Positions 16,695-24,345 of a DNA stretch of 64,000 nt are shown here, piece by piece. This DNA comes from Corallococcus macrosporus DSM 14697 (GTDB lineage Bacteria > Myxococcota > Myxococcia > Myxococcales > Myxococcaceae): assembly GCF_002305895.1 (NCBI RefSeq), contig NZ_CP022203.1, positions 2,520,501-2,584,500 of the forward strand, given 5' to 3'. Below the pieces are notes generated by a model that was not told the origin of the DNA, searched no databases, and saw only the letters and a list, made by a program, of their open reading frames with translations. The translations under genes were made by a program, and so were the position numbers. Position 1 is the stretch's first letter; each line of letters begins with the position of its first letter.

Positions 16695-18649
16695 GGACGG
16701 CCTCCACCCTGGTTGAGCTCGTCCTCGAAGAGGCGGGCCCACTCCAGGGCAATGTTGTCCCACCGGAACGTGGGGCGGGTGGCGAGCGCGTGGGCGGCCC
16801 GGGAGCGGGCCTCCAGGTGCGCCCGGTCTTCGTACAGCCGGGTCAGCGCGGCCGTCAGCGAGTCCACGGACGGCACGTGGGCGTCGGTGAGAATGCGGGG
16901 CTGGCACAAGGTCAACGCCACGTCGAGCAGCTCGGCGCTGCCCGCCCAGAGCTCCCCTGGCGCGGTGTGGCCGGGGACGACCTGCGCGGCGCCCGTGGCG
17001 GCATGCTCGAAGGCGACGAGCCCCCAGCCCTCGCTGCTGGAGGTGTTCACGCCCACGTCGCACGCGTTGTAGACGTGGTTGAGCTGGGCGAGCGACAGCC
17101 GGGGCGCGAAGCGCTGGTCCGTGCTGATGATGAGCCGGTCGGTGACGCCGAAGCGCTCCCCCAGTCCGCGCACGTCCCAGCCCACGTCCTCGGTGCCCAT
17201 GTGCAGATAGAGCCGGGCGTCGGGCCGCCCCTTCGCGAAGGCCGCGAAGCCGCGCACGGTGAGGTCGACGAGCTTGCGTGGCTGGTTGCGATTGGCGTTC
17301 AGGACGATGAAGGCGTCGTCCAGCTCGTTCGTCCCGAAGAGCTCGGCGCGGCTGCGACGGCGGGACGCGACGAGCGACTCGCCCGGGGGCGCCAGGGGGC
17401 GGAAGACGTTGGTGTCGATGCCGTGGGGGATGACATCCACGCGCGGCCAGGTGGGCGGGGTGGGGAGCCGGGCGGCGGCGGCGTTCAGCTCGCCCTGACC
17501 GAACGTGGTGTAGGCGATGAGGCGGTGGATGCCCTGGAGCCCGGCGAGGAAGCTCGTGTTCAGGGGGCCGGAGTCCACGGGGCAGTAGGCCACCATCCGG
17601 TGGCGTCCGGGCACGCGGCCCAGCGCCCGGGCATAGTCCCCAAGCACCCAGATGTCGTTGACGAGGAAGATGAGGTCCGGAGCCAGGGACGCGCACAGCT
17701 CCGGCAGCCGGCTGACGCCCCGGGCATCAATGGCGGGGTGGAGCGTCCACGGCAGCTCGTGGGCGCCCCCGGCGTATTTGATGCCGAGCTGGTGGATGTC
17801 GTAGTCGCTGGCGAGGGGCCGGAAGATGCTCTCGGTGACCCGGCTGAAGCCGGTGGGCGCCACGGCATCTCCCACCACGAGGATGCGGGGCCGGCTCCGG
17901 CGCCCGGACACCGGCGCGGCGGCCCGGGGCGCGTCCACGGCGGCGGCCCGGCGCTCCGCGCGGCGCTGCATGGCCTGGAGCACCTTGTCACCCAGCATCC
18001 GGTGGCGCTCGCCCCGGCGCCGCGTGAGGACCTCATCCCGCGCCCGGAGGAACGCCTCGTCGAAGGAGACGGCGTCGGGCATGGCGAGCCCGGGATACAG
18101 GCCCCGGAGCGAGGCGGGCAGCGCGAGCTCGTCCATCACCAGGTCGTCGAAGTCCACGACCATGCCGGGAATGGAATCCAGCGCCTCCTGGGCGTCAATC
18201 AGGCCCTCGATGAGCGCCTCGTCGGGGCTTTCGCCGTGCATGCCTCGCGCCGGATAGGTCCAGCCCCGGTCCCCCATGGCGAGCGCGACGTCCGCGAGGG
18301 AGCGGTGGACCTTCAGCACCCGGAGGGGGCTGGGTCGGGCGAGCGCGGCGGAGACGACGAAGGGCTGGGTGACGTCCTTGTAGGCCCAGCCCGTGGGGCG
18401 CACCAGGTGCACGAGGTGCTCGCGGGCGGCCTCGAAGGCGGGGCCGTCCGACGGACGCAGGAAGTGCAGCGCCGCGGGCTTGGACGCGAAGCCGAAGCGC
18501 TCCAGGTTGAGCACCTCGCCATCCGTCACCCAGCCAGGGGACGCGAGCTGCAACAGCTCGCGCGCCCACTGCCACGTCCTCGAAGACAGGGAGCGCGGCA
18601 GAGACACCAGGAAGAGCGACGGCGTCTCTTCGGACAGCGGGGCGCTCAT
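16691..18649 (-). CDS. Sulfotransferase-like domain fused to GT4-type glycosyltransferase
   Basis: 652 residues; ATG 18649 overlaps the upstream stop and its stop overlaps the next ATG. The N-terminal 240 residues start with LFLVSLPRSLSSRTWQWA, which matches the PAPS 5'-phosphosulfate loop of sulfotransferases (SLPRSGSSRT-like), and continue with DLVMDELALPASL. From about 250 on, RILVVGDAVAPTGFSRVTES begins a GT-B glycosyltransferase: PVDSGPLN, VDVIPHGIDTNVFRPL, IVLNANRNQPRKLVDLT, YLHMGTEDVGWD, and the donor-site block SSSEGWGLVAFEHAATGAAQ with its two Glu residues. A single protein that might both sulfate and glycosylate is unusual. The acceptor may be a product of the same operon (inference). 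Confidence 0.82.
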   Translation of the reverse strand: MSAPLSEETPSLFLVSLPRSLSSRTWQWARELLQLASPGWVTDGEVLNLERFGFASKPAALHFLRPSDGPAFEAAREHLVHLVRPTGWAYKDVTQPFVVSAALARPSPLRVLKVHRSLADVALAMGDRGWTYPARGMHGESPDEALIEGLIDAQEALDSIPGMVVDFDDLVMDELALPASLRGLYPGLAMPDAVSFDEAFLRARDEVLTRRRGERHRMLGDKVLQAMQRRAERRAAAVDAPRAAAPVSGRRSRPRILVVGDAVAPTGFSRVTESIFRPLASDYDIHQLGIKYAGGAHELPWTLHPAIDARGVSRLPELCASLAPDLIFLVNDIWVLGDYARALGRVPGRHRMVAYCPVDSGPLNTSFLAGLQGIHRLIAYTTFGQGELNAAAARLPTPPTWPRVDVIPHGIDTNVFRPLAPPGESLVASRRRSRAELFGTNELDDAFIVLNANRNQPRKLVDLTVRGFAAFAKGRPDARLYLHMGTEDVGWDVRGLGERFGVTDRLIISTDQRFAPRLSLAQLNHVYNACDVGVNTSSSEGWGLVAFEHAATGAAQVVPGHTAPGELWAGSAELLDVALTLCQPRILTDAHVPSVDSLTAALTRLYEDRAHLEARSRAAHALATRPTFRWDNIALEWARLFEDELNQGGGRP

Positions 18650-18927
18650 CCCTCGTCGAAGACCGTGAAGAGCGCGCCGAAGGTGATGGTGACGTCCGAC
18701 GAGAAGGTCGCCGTCCCCGAGAGGGCCTTCGCTCCGCCCGAGGGGTAGAGCTGCATGAAGTAGCTCCCACCCGGCTCGCCGGAGAACGTCGTGGTGACGT
18801 CGGTGGTCGCCGACTTGGAGACCTGCACGAACGTCACCCCGTCAGGCTTGCCCTGGGTGATCTTCTTGATGTCCGCCGAGTAGGTCTGCCCCGGAAGGGG
18901 CGCGAAGACGACACGCATCGTGCTCAT
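18646..18927 (-). CDS. Small beta-rich protein of five-gene operon
   Basis: 93 residues; ATG 18927 overlaps the stop of the upstream gene and its stop overlaps the glycosyltransferase start, each by four bases. It has no signal peptide, no cysteine and no transmembrane segment. The pattern of short strands (MRVVFAPLPGQTYSADI, TFSGEPGGSYFMQLYPS, ATFSSDVTITFGALFTV) predicts an all-beta fold. It looks like a longer cousin of the 84-residue protein encoded just upstream, sharing the VVF-start and repeated Ser/Thr/Tyr strands, though identity is low. Function unknown. Being the second of two small beta proteins, it could be a subunit or immunity-type partner of the downstream toxin-like genes. Confidence 0.65.
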   Translation of the reverse strand: MSTMRVVFAPLPGQTYSADIKKITQGKPDGVTFVQVSKSATTDVTTTFSGEPGGSYFMQLYPSGGAKALSGTATFSSDVTITFGALFTVFDEG

Positions 18928-19178
18928 GGCGTTGGCTCCGAGGTGAAGACGACGGACACGTCCGTCTGGGGCGCGAGCGACGGAGAGACGATGGTCGTCG
19001 CATACGCGGAGCAGGCGTAGGAGCCGTAGCCCGACACCTGGAAGACACCGCTCATGCCAGTGACCTGCCCCGAATAGACCCGGACCGGGAGCGAGCTTGA
19101 GTTCATGTAGCCGTTGATGATGACCGTGACAGGCGCGTTGGCCTGGTTGCGGAAGACGACGCGTACGGGGTTGGACAT
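18924..19178 (-). CDS. Small beta-rich protein, first gene of five-gene operon
   Basis: 84 residues. ATG 19178 is chosen over longer starts because a GGAGG site lies seven bases upstream and the product begins with MSNPVRVVFRNQANAPVTV. It is all-beta with many Ser, Tyr and Val residues, two isolated cysteines and no signal peptide or membrane segment. The strand VRVVFRNQANAPVTVIING recalls small carbohydrate- or protein-binding sandwiches. The stop overlaps the next ATG by four bases, the first of four identical overlaps in this operon. The promoter must lie in the 190 bases between 19179 and 19368. I do not recognise a named family. Confidence 0.65.
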   Translation of the reverse strand: MSNPVRVVFRNQANAPVTVIINGYMNSSSLPVRVYSGQVTGMSGVFQVSGYGSYACSAYATTIVSPSLAPQTDVSVVFTSEPTP

Positions 19179-19368
19179 CAGGCCTCCGGTGGATTCCGAT
19201 TCACGCCACGTAGACGAAGCGTCAGTCAGTTGGGGGGATGTTGCAACCGCAATCAAATGAACTTCTCGTCTCCGGAGGCGCGTGCCAGCGCACGCGGACT
19301 GGCTGGCGCCACGGAGAAGGTCGCGTGCGGCGCGGAGATGACGCGCCGCGAGGCGCCCGCCCCGTGTC

Positions 19369-19689
19369 TCAAGGCGCCGGATGTCCTGGCGGCGCGGGCG
19401 TCAACACCACGCCATCCAGGACGCCATACACATAGGCCGCGGCGAAGACATAGGCCCCTGCCAGGTACGTTGCGTTGAGCGTGCGCGCCTTCCCGGCGTC
19501 GCTCGTGCTGTAGCGGCCGTCCGGCCCGCGCATCGACAATGCGGTCCCCAAGGAGACCCCCGCAGTCGCGAGTCCCAGCCCCTGCGCCACCGCCAGCACC
19601 GTGCCCATCCGCGAGCGCCCGTGCTTGAAGATGACGGGCTTGTCCAGCGGGAGACGGCGGCCGTCGGGGAGGACCAGGAGCTGGGGCAT
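19369..19689 (-). CDS. Small membrane protein, unknown function
   Basis: 106 residues from ATG 19689. The start reads like a peptide with a PDGR turn (LVLPDGRRLPLDKPVIF), followed by two hydrophobic segments, roughly 29-50 and 74-95 (TLNATYLAGAYVFAAAYVYG). The ribosome site is weak. The second helix and the following GVLDGVVLTP resemble the tail of myxobacterial membrane proteins that end in a YVYGVLDA-type segment. It stands alone between the five-gene operon and the DUF1993 gene. It is short enough that a remnant of a larger protein cannot be excluded. Confidence 0.5.
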   Translation of the reverse strand: MPQLLVLPDGRRLPLDKPVIFKHGRSRMGTVLAVAQGLGLATAGVSLGTALSMRGPDGRYSTSDAGKARTLNATYLAGAYVFAAAYVYGVLDGVVLTPAPPGHPAP

Positions 19690-19812
19690 GGTGGGAGCAG
19701 ACGGCTCCGTCGCATATCAGGAATGGGGAAGGCACGTCCCGGCGGTGGACTCCAGGCGCCAACCTCGACCGCGCAACGTCCTCCGCGCCGTTGAACGCTG
19801 GCGTCCCGCGAC

Positions 19813-20340
19813 TCAGGCCGCTGGCTTCCGCAGGTAGGCGAACATGTGCGGGACATAGTCGGCCTTGCCGAGCGGCACCCCGTTGTGCCGCAGGATGTCG
19901 TAGGCCGTGACCAGGTGAAAGTAGAACTGCGGTATCGCCCAGTGCAGCGCGTACTCGCTGCCGGTCATGTCGAAGACCATGCCACCCGGCGGCTCGATGG
20001 AGAGCTGGCGTTGAGCCCCCTCATCGATGCGCGCCCTGTCCGCGGTGGACAGCAGGTGAAGCGTTCGTTCAATCAACGCGTACGCCTGTTCCATGTCCAC
20101 CGGCGCCTCGAGCGCGGGCAGCGGATGCTGGCAGAGCCTCAGCACCGCCTGCTGTGCCTGGGTGCATGCGAACAGGACCTGGTTGGCCAGCGGGTACATG
20201 TCAGGTGCCAGCCGCGACTGAAGCAGGTTCTTCGGGTCAAAGCCCAGCTCGCGAGCCCGCGCTTCCCCCTTCTTCAGGAAGCCAACCAGGGCACGCAGCA
20301 TCTGCGCGAAGCAGGGGACGGTGACTTCGTAGACAGACAT
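19813..20340 (-). CDS. DUF1993 family protein
   Basis: 175 residues. ATG 20340 has an AGAGGAG site six bases upstream; upstream in-frame codons have none. The family pattern is clear: FAQMLRALVGFLKKGEAR, LQSRLAPDMYPLANQVLFAC, a central helix with TLHLLS, and the closing DYVPHMFAYLRKPAA. The four-helix fold resembles DinB/YfiT-type metal hydrolases, but the function of DUF1993 is not known. It is cytosolic and of normal family length. It is transcribed alone; the deacetylase gene downstream is on the same strand but ends 195 bases upstream of this start, so coupling is unlikely. Confidence 0.85.
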   Translation of the reverse strand: MSVYEVTVPCFAQMLRALVGFLKKGEARARELGFDPKNLLQSRLAPDMYPLANQVLFACTQAQQAVLRLCQHPLPALEAPVDMEQAYALIERTLHLLSTADRARIDEGAQRQLSIEPPGGMVFDMTGSEYALHWAIPQFYFHLVTAYDILRHNGVPLGKADYVPHMFAYLRKPAA

Positions 20341-20535
20341 GGGTGACTCCTCTTGGGATGGCCCCATCCGAGACGGGCGCTCGACCTTATAGACCAGGCC
20401 AAGGCGAGGTGGGCCGACCTCCGGCGCTTCGCCGCGCCGGACATCGCTGGCATGGCCAGACGTCCAGAGGGGGAAGGACTCCAGGTCGCGGATGCGCGGG
20501 ACCTGGCGCACCTGATGACCGCGGCGCTCCCGGCC

Positions 20536-22419
20536 TCATCCGCCACCCGTGCCGCCATCTCCCTCCTCGCGGCGCGCACCCTGCTGTCCCGCTTGAGCGG
20601 ACCGTGCCCCCCGCCGTCGCCTCGACAGTGAGCGGGCGAGCACGAACAGGCCACCGGCCAGCGCGAGACAGACCTCGCCCGCCCCGGTGCCTTCACATCC
20701 TCCGCAGCCGCCGCTCTCGCCTTGCACCTGCCCGTCTCCAGGAACCTCTCCGGCGGGGAGGTCCTCGGAAGGCTCCTCCTGGGGCGGAGTCTCCAGGGGG
20801 GGCGACTCGCCAGGGTCAGCCGGCGAGGCTCCGGCCAGGATGCGGAAGGGCGCGCTCATTGCCTCCACCGTCCCGTCCATGGTGCTGGCGATGCGGAGCA
20901 CGGCTTCCCGGCTCGGTGCGTCTGGGACGCGCCAGGTGAGGGTGCCTGTGTTCTCCAGCGCCGTGGCCACTGGCACCCAGTCGGCGCTCGCCTCCGTGGA
21001 GTACGCCACGTCCAGCGCCGGGACCGCGCCGAAGGTGGACCACCGCACCTCCACGTCCTGGCCCGCGACGAGCGCTTCTCCCCCAGCCGGGGCGTCCAGG
21101 ACCAGGCGCGCCGCGGGGGCCGTCGTCGCCTCCAGCCCGAAGTCGTCCACCAGCGCCCAACCCGCCCCTTCCATGGCGACGCCCACGCTCAGGCCTCCCG
21201 CGTCGGCTGGCAGCGCGATGGGGAGCACCCATGACGCTTCCGTCCAGGCCTCGGCGGGAGGCAGGCTCGGGCCTCGCTCCCATTCCTTCCACGTCCCATC
21301 CAGGCCCTGCACGGACGCCTTCAGGTGCAGCGGCGTGCTGGAGCGGTACCAGACGCTCACCCGCGCGCCGTGCCCGGGTGTGACGGACGGCGCACAGGTG
21401 CCGTCGTCGCGGAGCACGTGGAGGGAGGGCGCGTCCCCGGACGCGTCCAGGCGCTCCAGCCGGTAGGACCAGACGCCGCTGTGCGCCTCGGCCGAGCGTT
21501 CGGTGCGGACGGTGCCCCCGTAAGCGGGGCCCAACTGCCAGCAGTCGGGGACGCCGTCGACATTCTCTTCCGCCTCCAGCGAGGGGTTCTTCAGCGCGGC
21601 GCCGCGCTCCTGGGACACGGGGTGCACGGCGGGACGCGCTGCGCCGCCCATGATGTCCTGCACCGTGCGCACCTCGGTCCCCAGCGACGCCCGCTGCGAG
21701 AGCCACCCCATGAACTCCCGGAGGACGTCGGTCTTCACGCAGTAGGTGTGCTTCGTGCAGTCCGGCTCCACGAAGTGGAAGACGATGATGACCCAGCCGC
21801 CTCCCGCCGCCTCCGCTGCGGTGACCCACGCCTGCATCGTTTCCAGCCCGTCGTCGCGCGTCACGGTGGCGGGCGTGCGAATCTCGTAAGGGTCGAAGGG
21901 GGGGATGGTCTCCGCGGGCGGGCAGGAGCCGCAGGTGTCCACCAGGCCGCGCACGTCGCGCGCCGAGTTGTACCCGCACGCCGCGGCCATCTGGTTCACC
22001 GCCGCATCATTCGAGCCGAAAGGGAAGGCGAGGCTGGTCGGCGCGAAGCCCCAGCTCAGCAAGCGCAAGCGGTCCTCGCATATCTCCTGCCGTTGAGCCT
22101 GGGGCGTCAGCGTCAACAGCTCATCGTGCTGCAGCGTGTGCCCTCCAATGTCGTGTCCGGCCGCGGCCAGGCGGCGCAGGTCGTCGACCGTCATGTAGCT
22201 GGACTGACCCACCCGCCCGCTGATGATGTAGAAGGTCGCCTTCAGTCCCGAGGCCGAGAGCATGTCCAGCACCTGTCGCTGCTCCGCGAGCCCGTCGTCG
22301 AAGGCCAGCGTGACGACCGTCCGCGCCCCTGGCGTGGCGGCCCACACCCCTCCGCCCCATACGCCCAGCACCATCGCGAGGAGGCAGGTGCCCGCCCGCG
22401 CGTTGAGCCTTGCTCGCAT
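20536..22419 (-). CDS. Secreted polysaccharide deacetylase with MYXO-CTERM-like sorting tail
   Basis: 627 residues. ATG 22419 follows GGGAGAAGAC and starts a signal peptide ending near VWAA. The NodB domain has TLAFDDG (Asp41, Asp42), the metal pair His94 and His98 in GGHTLQHDE, and FPFGSND. It removes acetyl or N-acetyl groups from a sugar polymer. About 270-430 is a carbohydrate-binding-like sandwich, then an Ig-like domain (VEVRWSTF), a Pro/Glu-rich spacer and the C-terminus SGGCGGCEG, a hydrophobic helix and RSLSRRRR. Cysteine cluster, helix and Arg cluster match the MYXO-CTERM surface-sorting signal. The protein ends with an extra Gly/Arg-rich tail of about 25 residues beyond the Arg cluster, which is longer than usual. 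Confidence 0.88.
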   Translation of the reverse strand: MRARLNARAGTCLLAMVLGVWGGGVWAATPGARTVVTLAFDDGLAEQRQVLDMLSASGLKATFYIISGRVGQSSYMTVDDLRRLAAAGHDIGGHTLQHDELLTLTPQAQRQEICEDRLRLLSWGFAPTSLAFPFGSNDAAVNQMAAACGYNSARDVRGLVDTCGSCPPAETIPPFDPYEIRTPATVTRDDGLETMQAWVTAAEAAGGGWVIIVFHFVEPDCTKHTYCVKTDVLREFMGWLSQRASLGTEVRTVQDIMGGAARPAVHPVSQERGAALKNPSLEAEENVDGVPDCWQLGPAYGGTVRTERSAEAHSGVWSYRLERLDASGDAPSLHVLRDDGTCAPSVTPGHGARVSVWYRSSTPLHLKASVQGLDGTWKEWERGPSLPPAEAWTEASWVLPIALPADAGGLSVGVAMEGAGWALVDDFGLEATTAPAARLVLDAPAGGEALVAGQDVEVRWSTFGAVPALDVAYSTEASADWVPVATALENTGTLTWRVPDAPSREAVLRIASTMDGTVEAMSAPFRILAGASPADPGESPPLETPPQEEPSEDLPAGEVPGDGQVQGESGGCGGCEGTGAGEVCLALAGGLFVLARSLSRRRRGARSAQAGQQGARREEGDGGTGGG

Positions 22420-22887
22420 GTCTTCTCCCATGTCTCGGTGCACGCCGCTCACCTTCGCGTGGGTGCGCCTCCGCCCCGCTCCTCACGTTGGAGTCCGGGC
22501 GGGCCGAGGCGCAACCTGCGCCCGCCCTCCAGGACCGGGGAGATGGCGACGGCAGCGCCGCCACGCACCTCCCCGTCGCAGATGGAGGCCTGACGCGGGA
22601 GCCGGGCACGAGCCGTGCACTGGGGATGGAGGACCTGGCTGTCCTGGGCAGGTTCGCGTAGGTCCCTGACGCCTCACCGCCAGGGCCGGGCGCGCGCTTC
22701 AGCCAGGCTCGAAGGGGCGAACCCTGTCACGGATTGACGCACGCGTTGCTGGCCCGACGGGCTTCGGTTACGTGGTGCGCTTTCGCAAGGACGTGCGGGT
22801 GGAGGAGGAAGGCGGCCACCAGCGGGCAGCGGCCGCGTGGCTACCGCCAGGGGGCACGCCAGGACTGAAGTCTGTCGCCGCACCCGC
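22420..22887. other. Intergenic stretch between the deacetylase and ECF41 sigma gene
   Basis: About 470 bases. The left part must hold the deacetylase promoter. The only recognisable content is the transposase remnant listed near 22760-22870, just before the 3' end of the sigma gene. Confidence 0.5.
22738..22875 (+). pseudogene. Central fragment of an IS4-type transposase
   Basis: From 22760, one frame reads GFGYVVRFRKDVRVEE and then GHQRAAAAWLPPGG. This matches the block after the second catalytic Asp in IS4-family transposases of myxobacteria (DRGFG-x-VVRFR-x-VxVE ... WLPPGGR). The expected ADRG just before it is scrambled (bases 22748-22760), and no flanking blocks are found. About 37 residues remain. 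It is the part missing from the remnant near 3.2 kb, which suggests but does not prove that they come from the same element family. Confidence 0.6.
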
Positions 22888-23754
22888 TCAGGACGGCAGC
22901 TTGTCTTCCACCAGCCCGCGGATGCTCCGGAGCTTGTCGGGGTTTCGCGTGACGTAGATGGTGGCGATGCGGCCGTCCTCGACGCCAAAGGCCGTCGTCT
23001 GGAGCGTGCCGTCCTTCTCGAGGGTGACGAAGGCGGGCAGGCCGTCGATGAAGCCCTCGTGCACCAACTGCGAGTAGTTCACGTCCAACTGGCGCAGCAG
23101 TCCCTCGAACAGGCGCAGTGTCCTCTCCTGGCCGTAGATGGGGTTGATGGCGGCCTTCACCTTGCCGCCGCCGTCGGAGTACACGACGACGTCATGGGCC
23201 AGGAGCGCCTGGAGCGCGCCCATGTCCCCGCCGCGCGACGCGGCGTAGAAGGCCGAGGCCAGCTCCCGGCCCTGCTCCTCCGACACGGGGAAGCGGGGCC
23301 GGGCCTCGCGCACGTGCGCCCGCGCGCGGCTGGCGAGCTGACGGCAGGCGGCCGGGTCCCGGTCGATGGCCTTCGCCACCTCCTCGAAGTCCATGCCGAA
23401 GATGTCGTGCAGGAGGAAGGCGGCCCGCTCCAAGGGGGACAGCCGCTCCAGGGCCATCATCAAGGTCAGCGTCAAGTCATCACCCTCCACCGCGTCGACG
23501 ATGGGCTCCGGAAGCCAGGTGCCCACGTACTCCTCGCGGCGCACGCGGGCGGACTTCAGGACGTCCAGGCACAACCGCGTCACCGTGCGGACGAGCACGG
23601 CCTCGGCGTCACGCACGGCGGCGCGGTCGGTCTGGTGCCAGCGCAAGTACGCCTCCTGCACGACGTCTTCGGCCTCCGCGACGATGCCCAGCATCCGGTA
23701 CGCGATGCGGAGCAGGCGGGGGCGCAGCGGGTCGAAGACGTCAGCGGGGTTCAC
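22888..23754 (-). CDS. ECF41-group RNA polymerase sigma factor with SnoaL-like C-terminal domain
   Basis: 288 residues from GTG 23754. Sigma region 2 (FDPLRPRLLRIAYRMLG, DVVQEAYLRWHQ) and region 4 (LERLSPLERAAFLLHDIF) are intact. The linker carries WLPEP at 80-84, and the C-terminal NTF2/SnoaL-like extension has the group signatures DGGGK (about 193-197) and NPDKL (271-275). These define ECF41, where the extension replaces a separate anti-sigma factor and both activates and restrains the sigma. The upstream gene is an AhpD-like protein whose stop lies one base before this start. A matching promoter is found ahead of that pair, so self-activation is likely. Confidence 0.93.
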   Translation of the reverse strand: MNPADVFDPLRPRLLRIAYRMLGIVAEAEDVVQEAYLRWHQTDRAAVRDAEAVLVRTVTRLCLDVLKSARVRREEYVGTWLPEPIVDAVEGDDLTLTLMMALERLSPLERAAFLLHDIFGMDFEEVAKAIDRDPAACRQLASRARAHVREARPRFPVSEEQGRELASAFYAASRGGDMGALQALLAHDVVVYSDGGGKVKAAINPIYGQERTLRLFEGLLRQLDVNYSQLVHEGFIDGLPAFVTLEKDGTLQTTAFGVEDGRIATIYVTRNPDKLRSIRGLVEDKLPS

Positions 23755-23755
23755 G

Positions 23756-24220
23756 TCAGGCGGCCTCGGTGTTGGGAGCGGTGACTGGGTGGACGGCGCG
23801 GAACCCCACGGAGATGCGGTTCCAGGTGTTGATCATGCCGATGAGCAGGGTGAGGTGCACGATTTCCTGCTCCGTGAAGTGCGGCTTGAGGGCCGCGTAG
23901 TCCTCATCCGGCGCGCGCGTCTGGGAGACGAGCGTCAGGGACTCCGTCCAGGCCAGGGCCGCCCGCTCGCGGTCGGTGTACAGCGGCGACTCGCGCCAGC
24001 CGTCCAGCAGGTAGATGCGCTCCTCGCGCTCTCCGTGCGCGCGGGCTTCCGTGGTGTGCATGTGGATGCAGAACGCGCAGCCGTTCAACTGCGAGGCGCG
24101 AATCTTCACCAGCTCCAGGAGGCTCTTCTCCAGGCCGAGCGCCAGCACCTTCTGGCCGTACTCGAGCGTCAGCTTCATGGCATCGGGGGCGGCGGTGAAC
24201 GGGGTGATCCGGGGCTTCAT
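23756..24220 (-). CDS. Carboxymuconolactone decarboxylase / AhpD-like protein
   Basis: 154 residues from ATG 24220, which follows AGGAGCC. The AhpD-type redox site is NGCAFCIHMH (CxxC with the downstream His), in a helical fold that also has TESLTLVS and TEQEIVHLTLLIGMINTWNR. Members use the cysteine pair as a peroxidase or thiol-disulfide relay. Carboxymuconolactone-decarboxylase-like genes are the standard partner of ECF41 sigma factors, and here the sigma gene starts one base after this stop, so they form one transcript. An ECF41-type promoter sits about 52 bases upstream. The physiological substrate of these partner proteins is not known. Confidence 0.92.
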   Translation of the reverse strand: MKPRITPFTAAPDAMKLTLEYGQKVLALGLEKSLLELVKIRASQLNGCAFCIHMHTTEARAHGEREERIYLLDGWRESPLYTDRERAALAWTESLTLVSQTRAPDEDYAALKPHFTEQEIVHLTLLIGMINTWNRISVGFRAVHPVTAPNTEAA

Positions 24221-24271
24221 ATTCGGCTCCTGTGGGTCGTGCAGGGCGGAAGTGCCTGCCTTCCACCCCAG

Positions 24272-24299
24272 GACGACGCAGCCGGGGCCGCGTGTGACA
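24272..24299 (-). promoter_or_regulatory. ECF41-type promoter for the AhpD-sigma pair
   Basis: On the minus strand, TGTCACA (24299-24293) is followed after 17 bases by CGTC (24275-24272). The known ECF41 consensus is TGTCACA in the -35 and CGTC in the -10 region with this spacing. It lies about 52 bases before the AhpD start codon. A second CGTC at spacing 14 overlaps and is less likely. Confidence 0.8.
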
Positions 24300-24345
24300 T
24301 GCCTTTTCCGGCCGATTTTCCGCCCCCTTTTTTGGAGGAGGGCGC

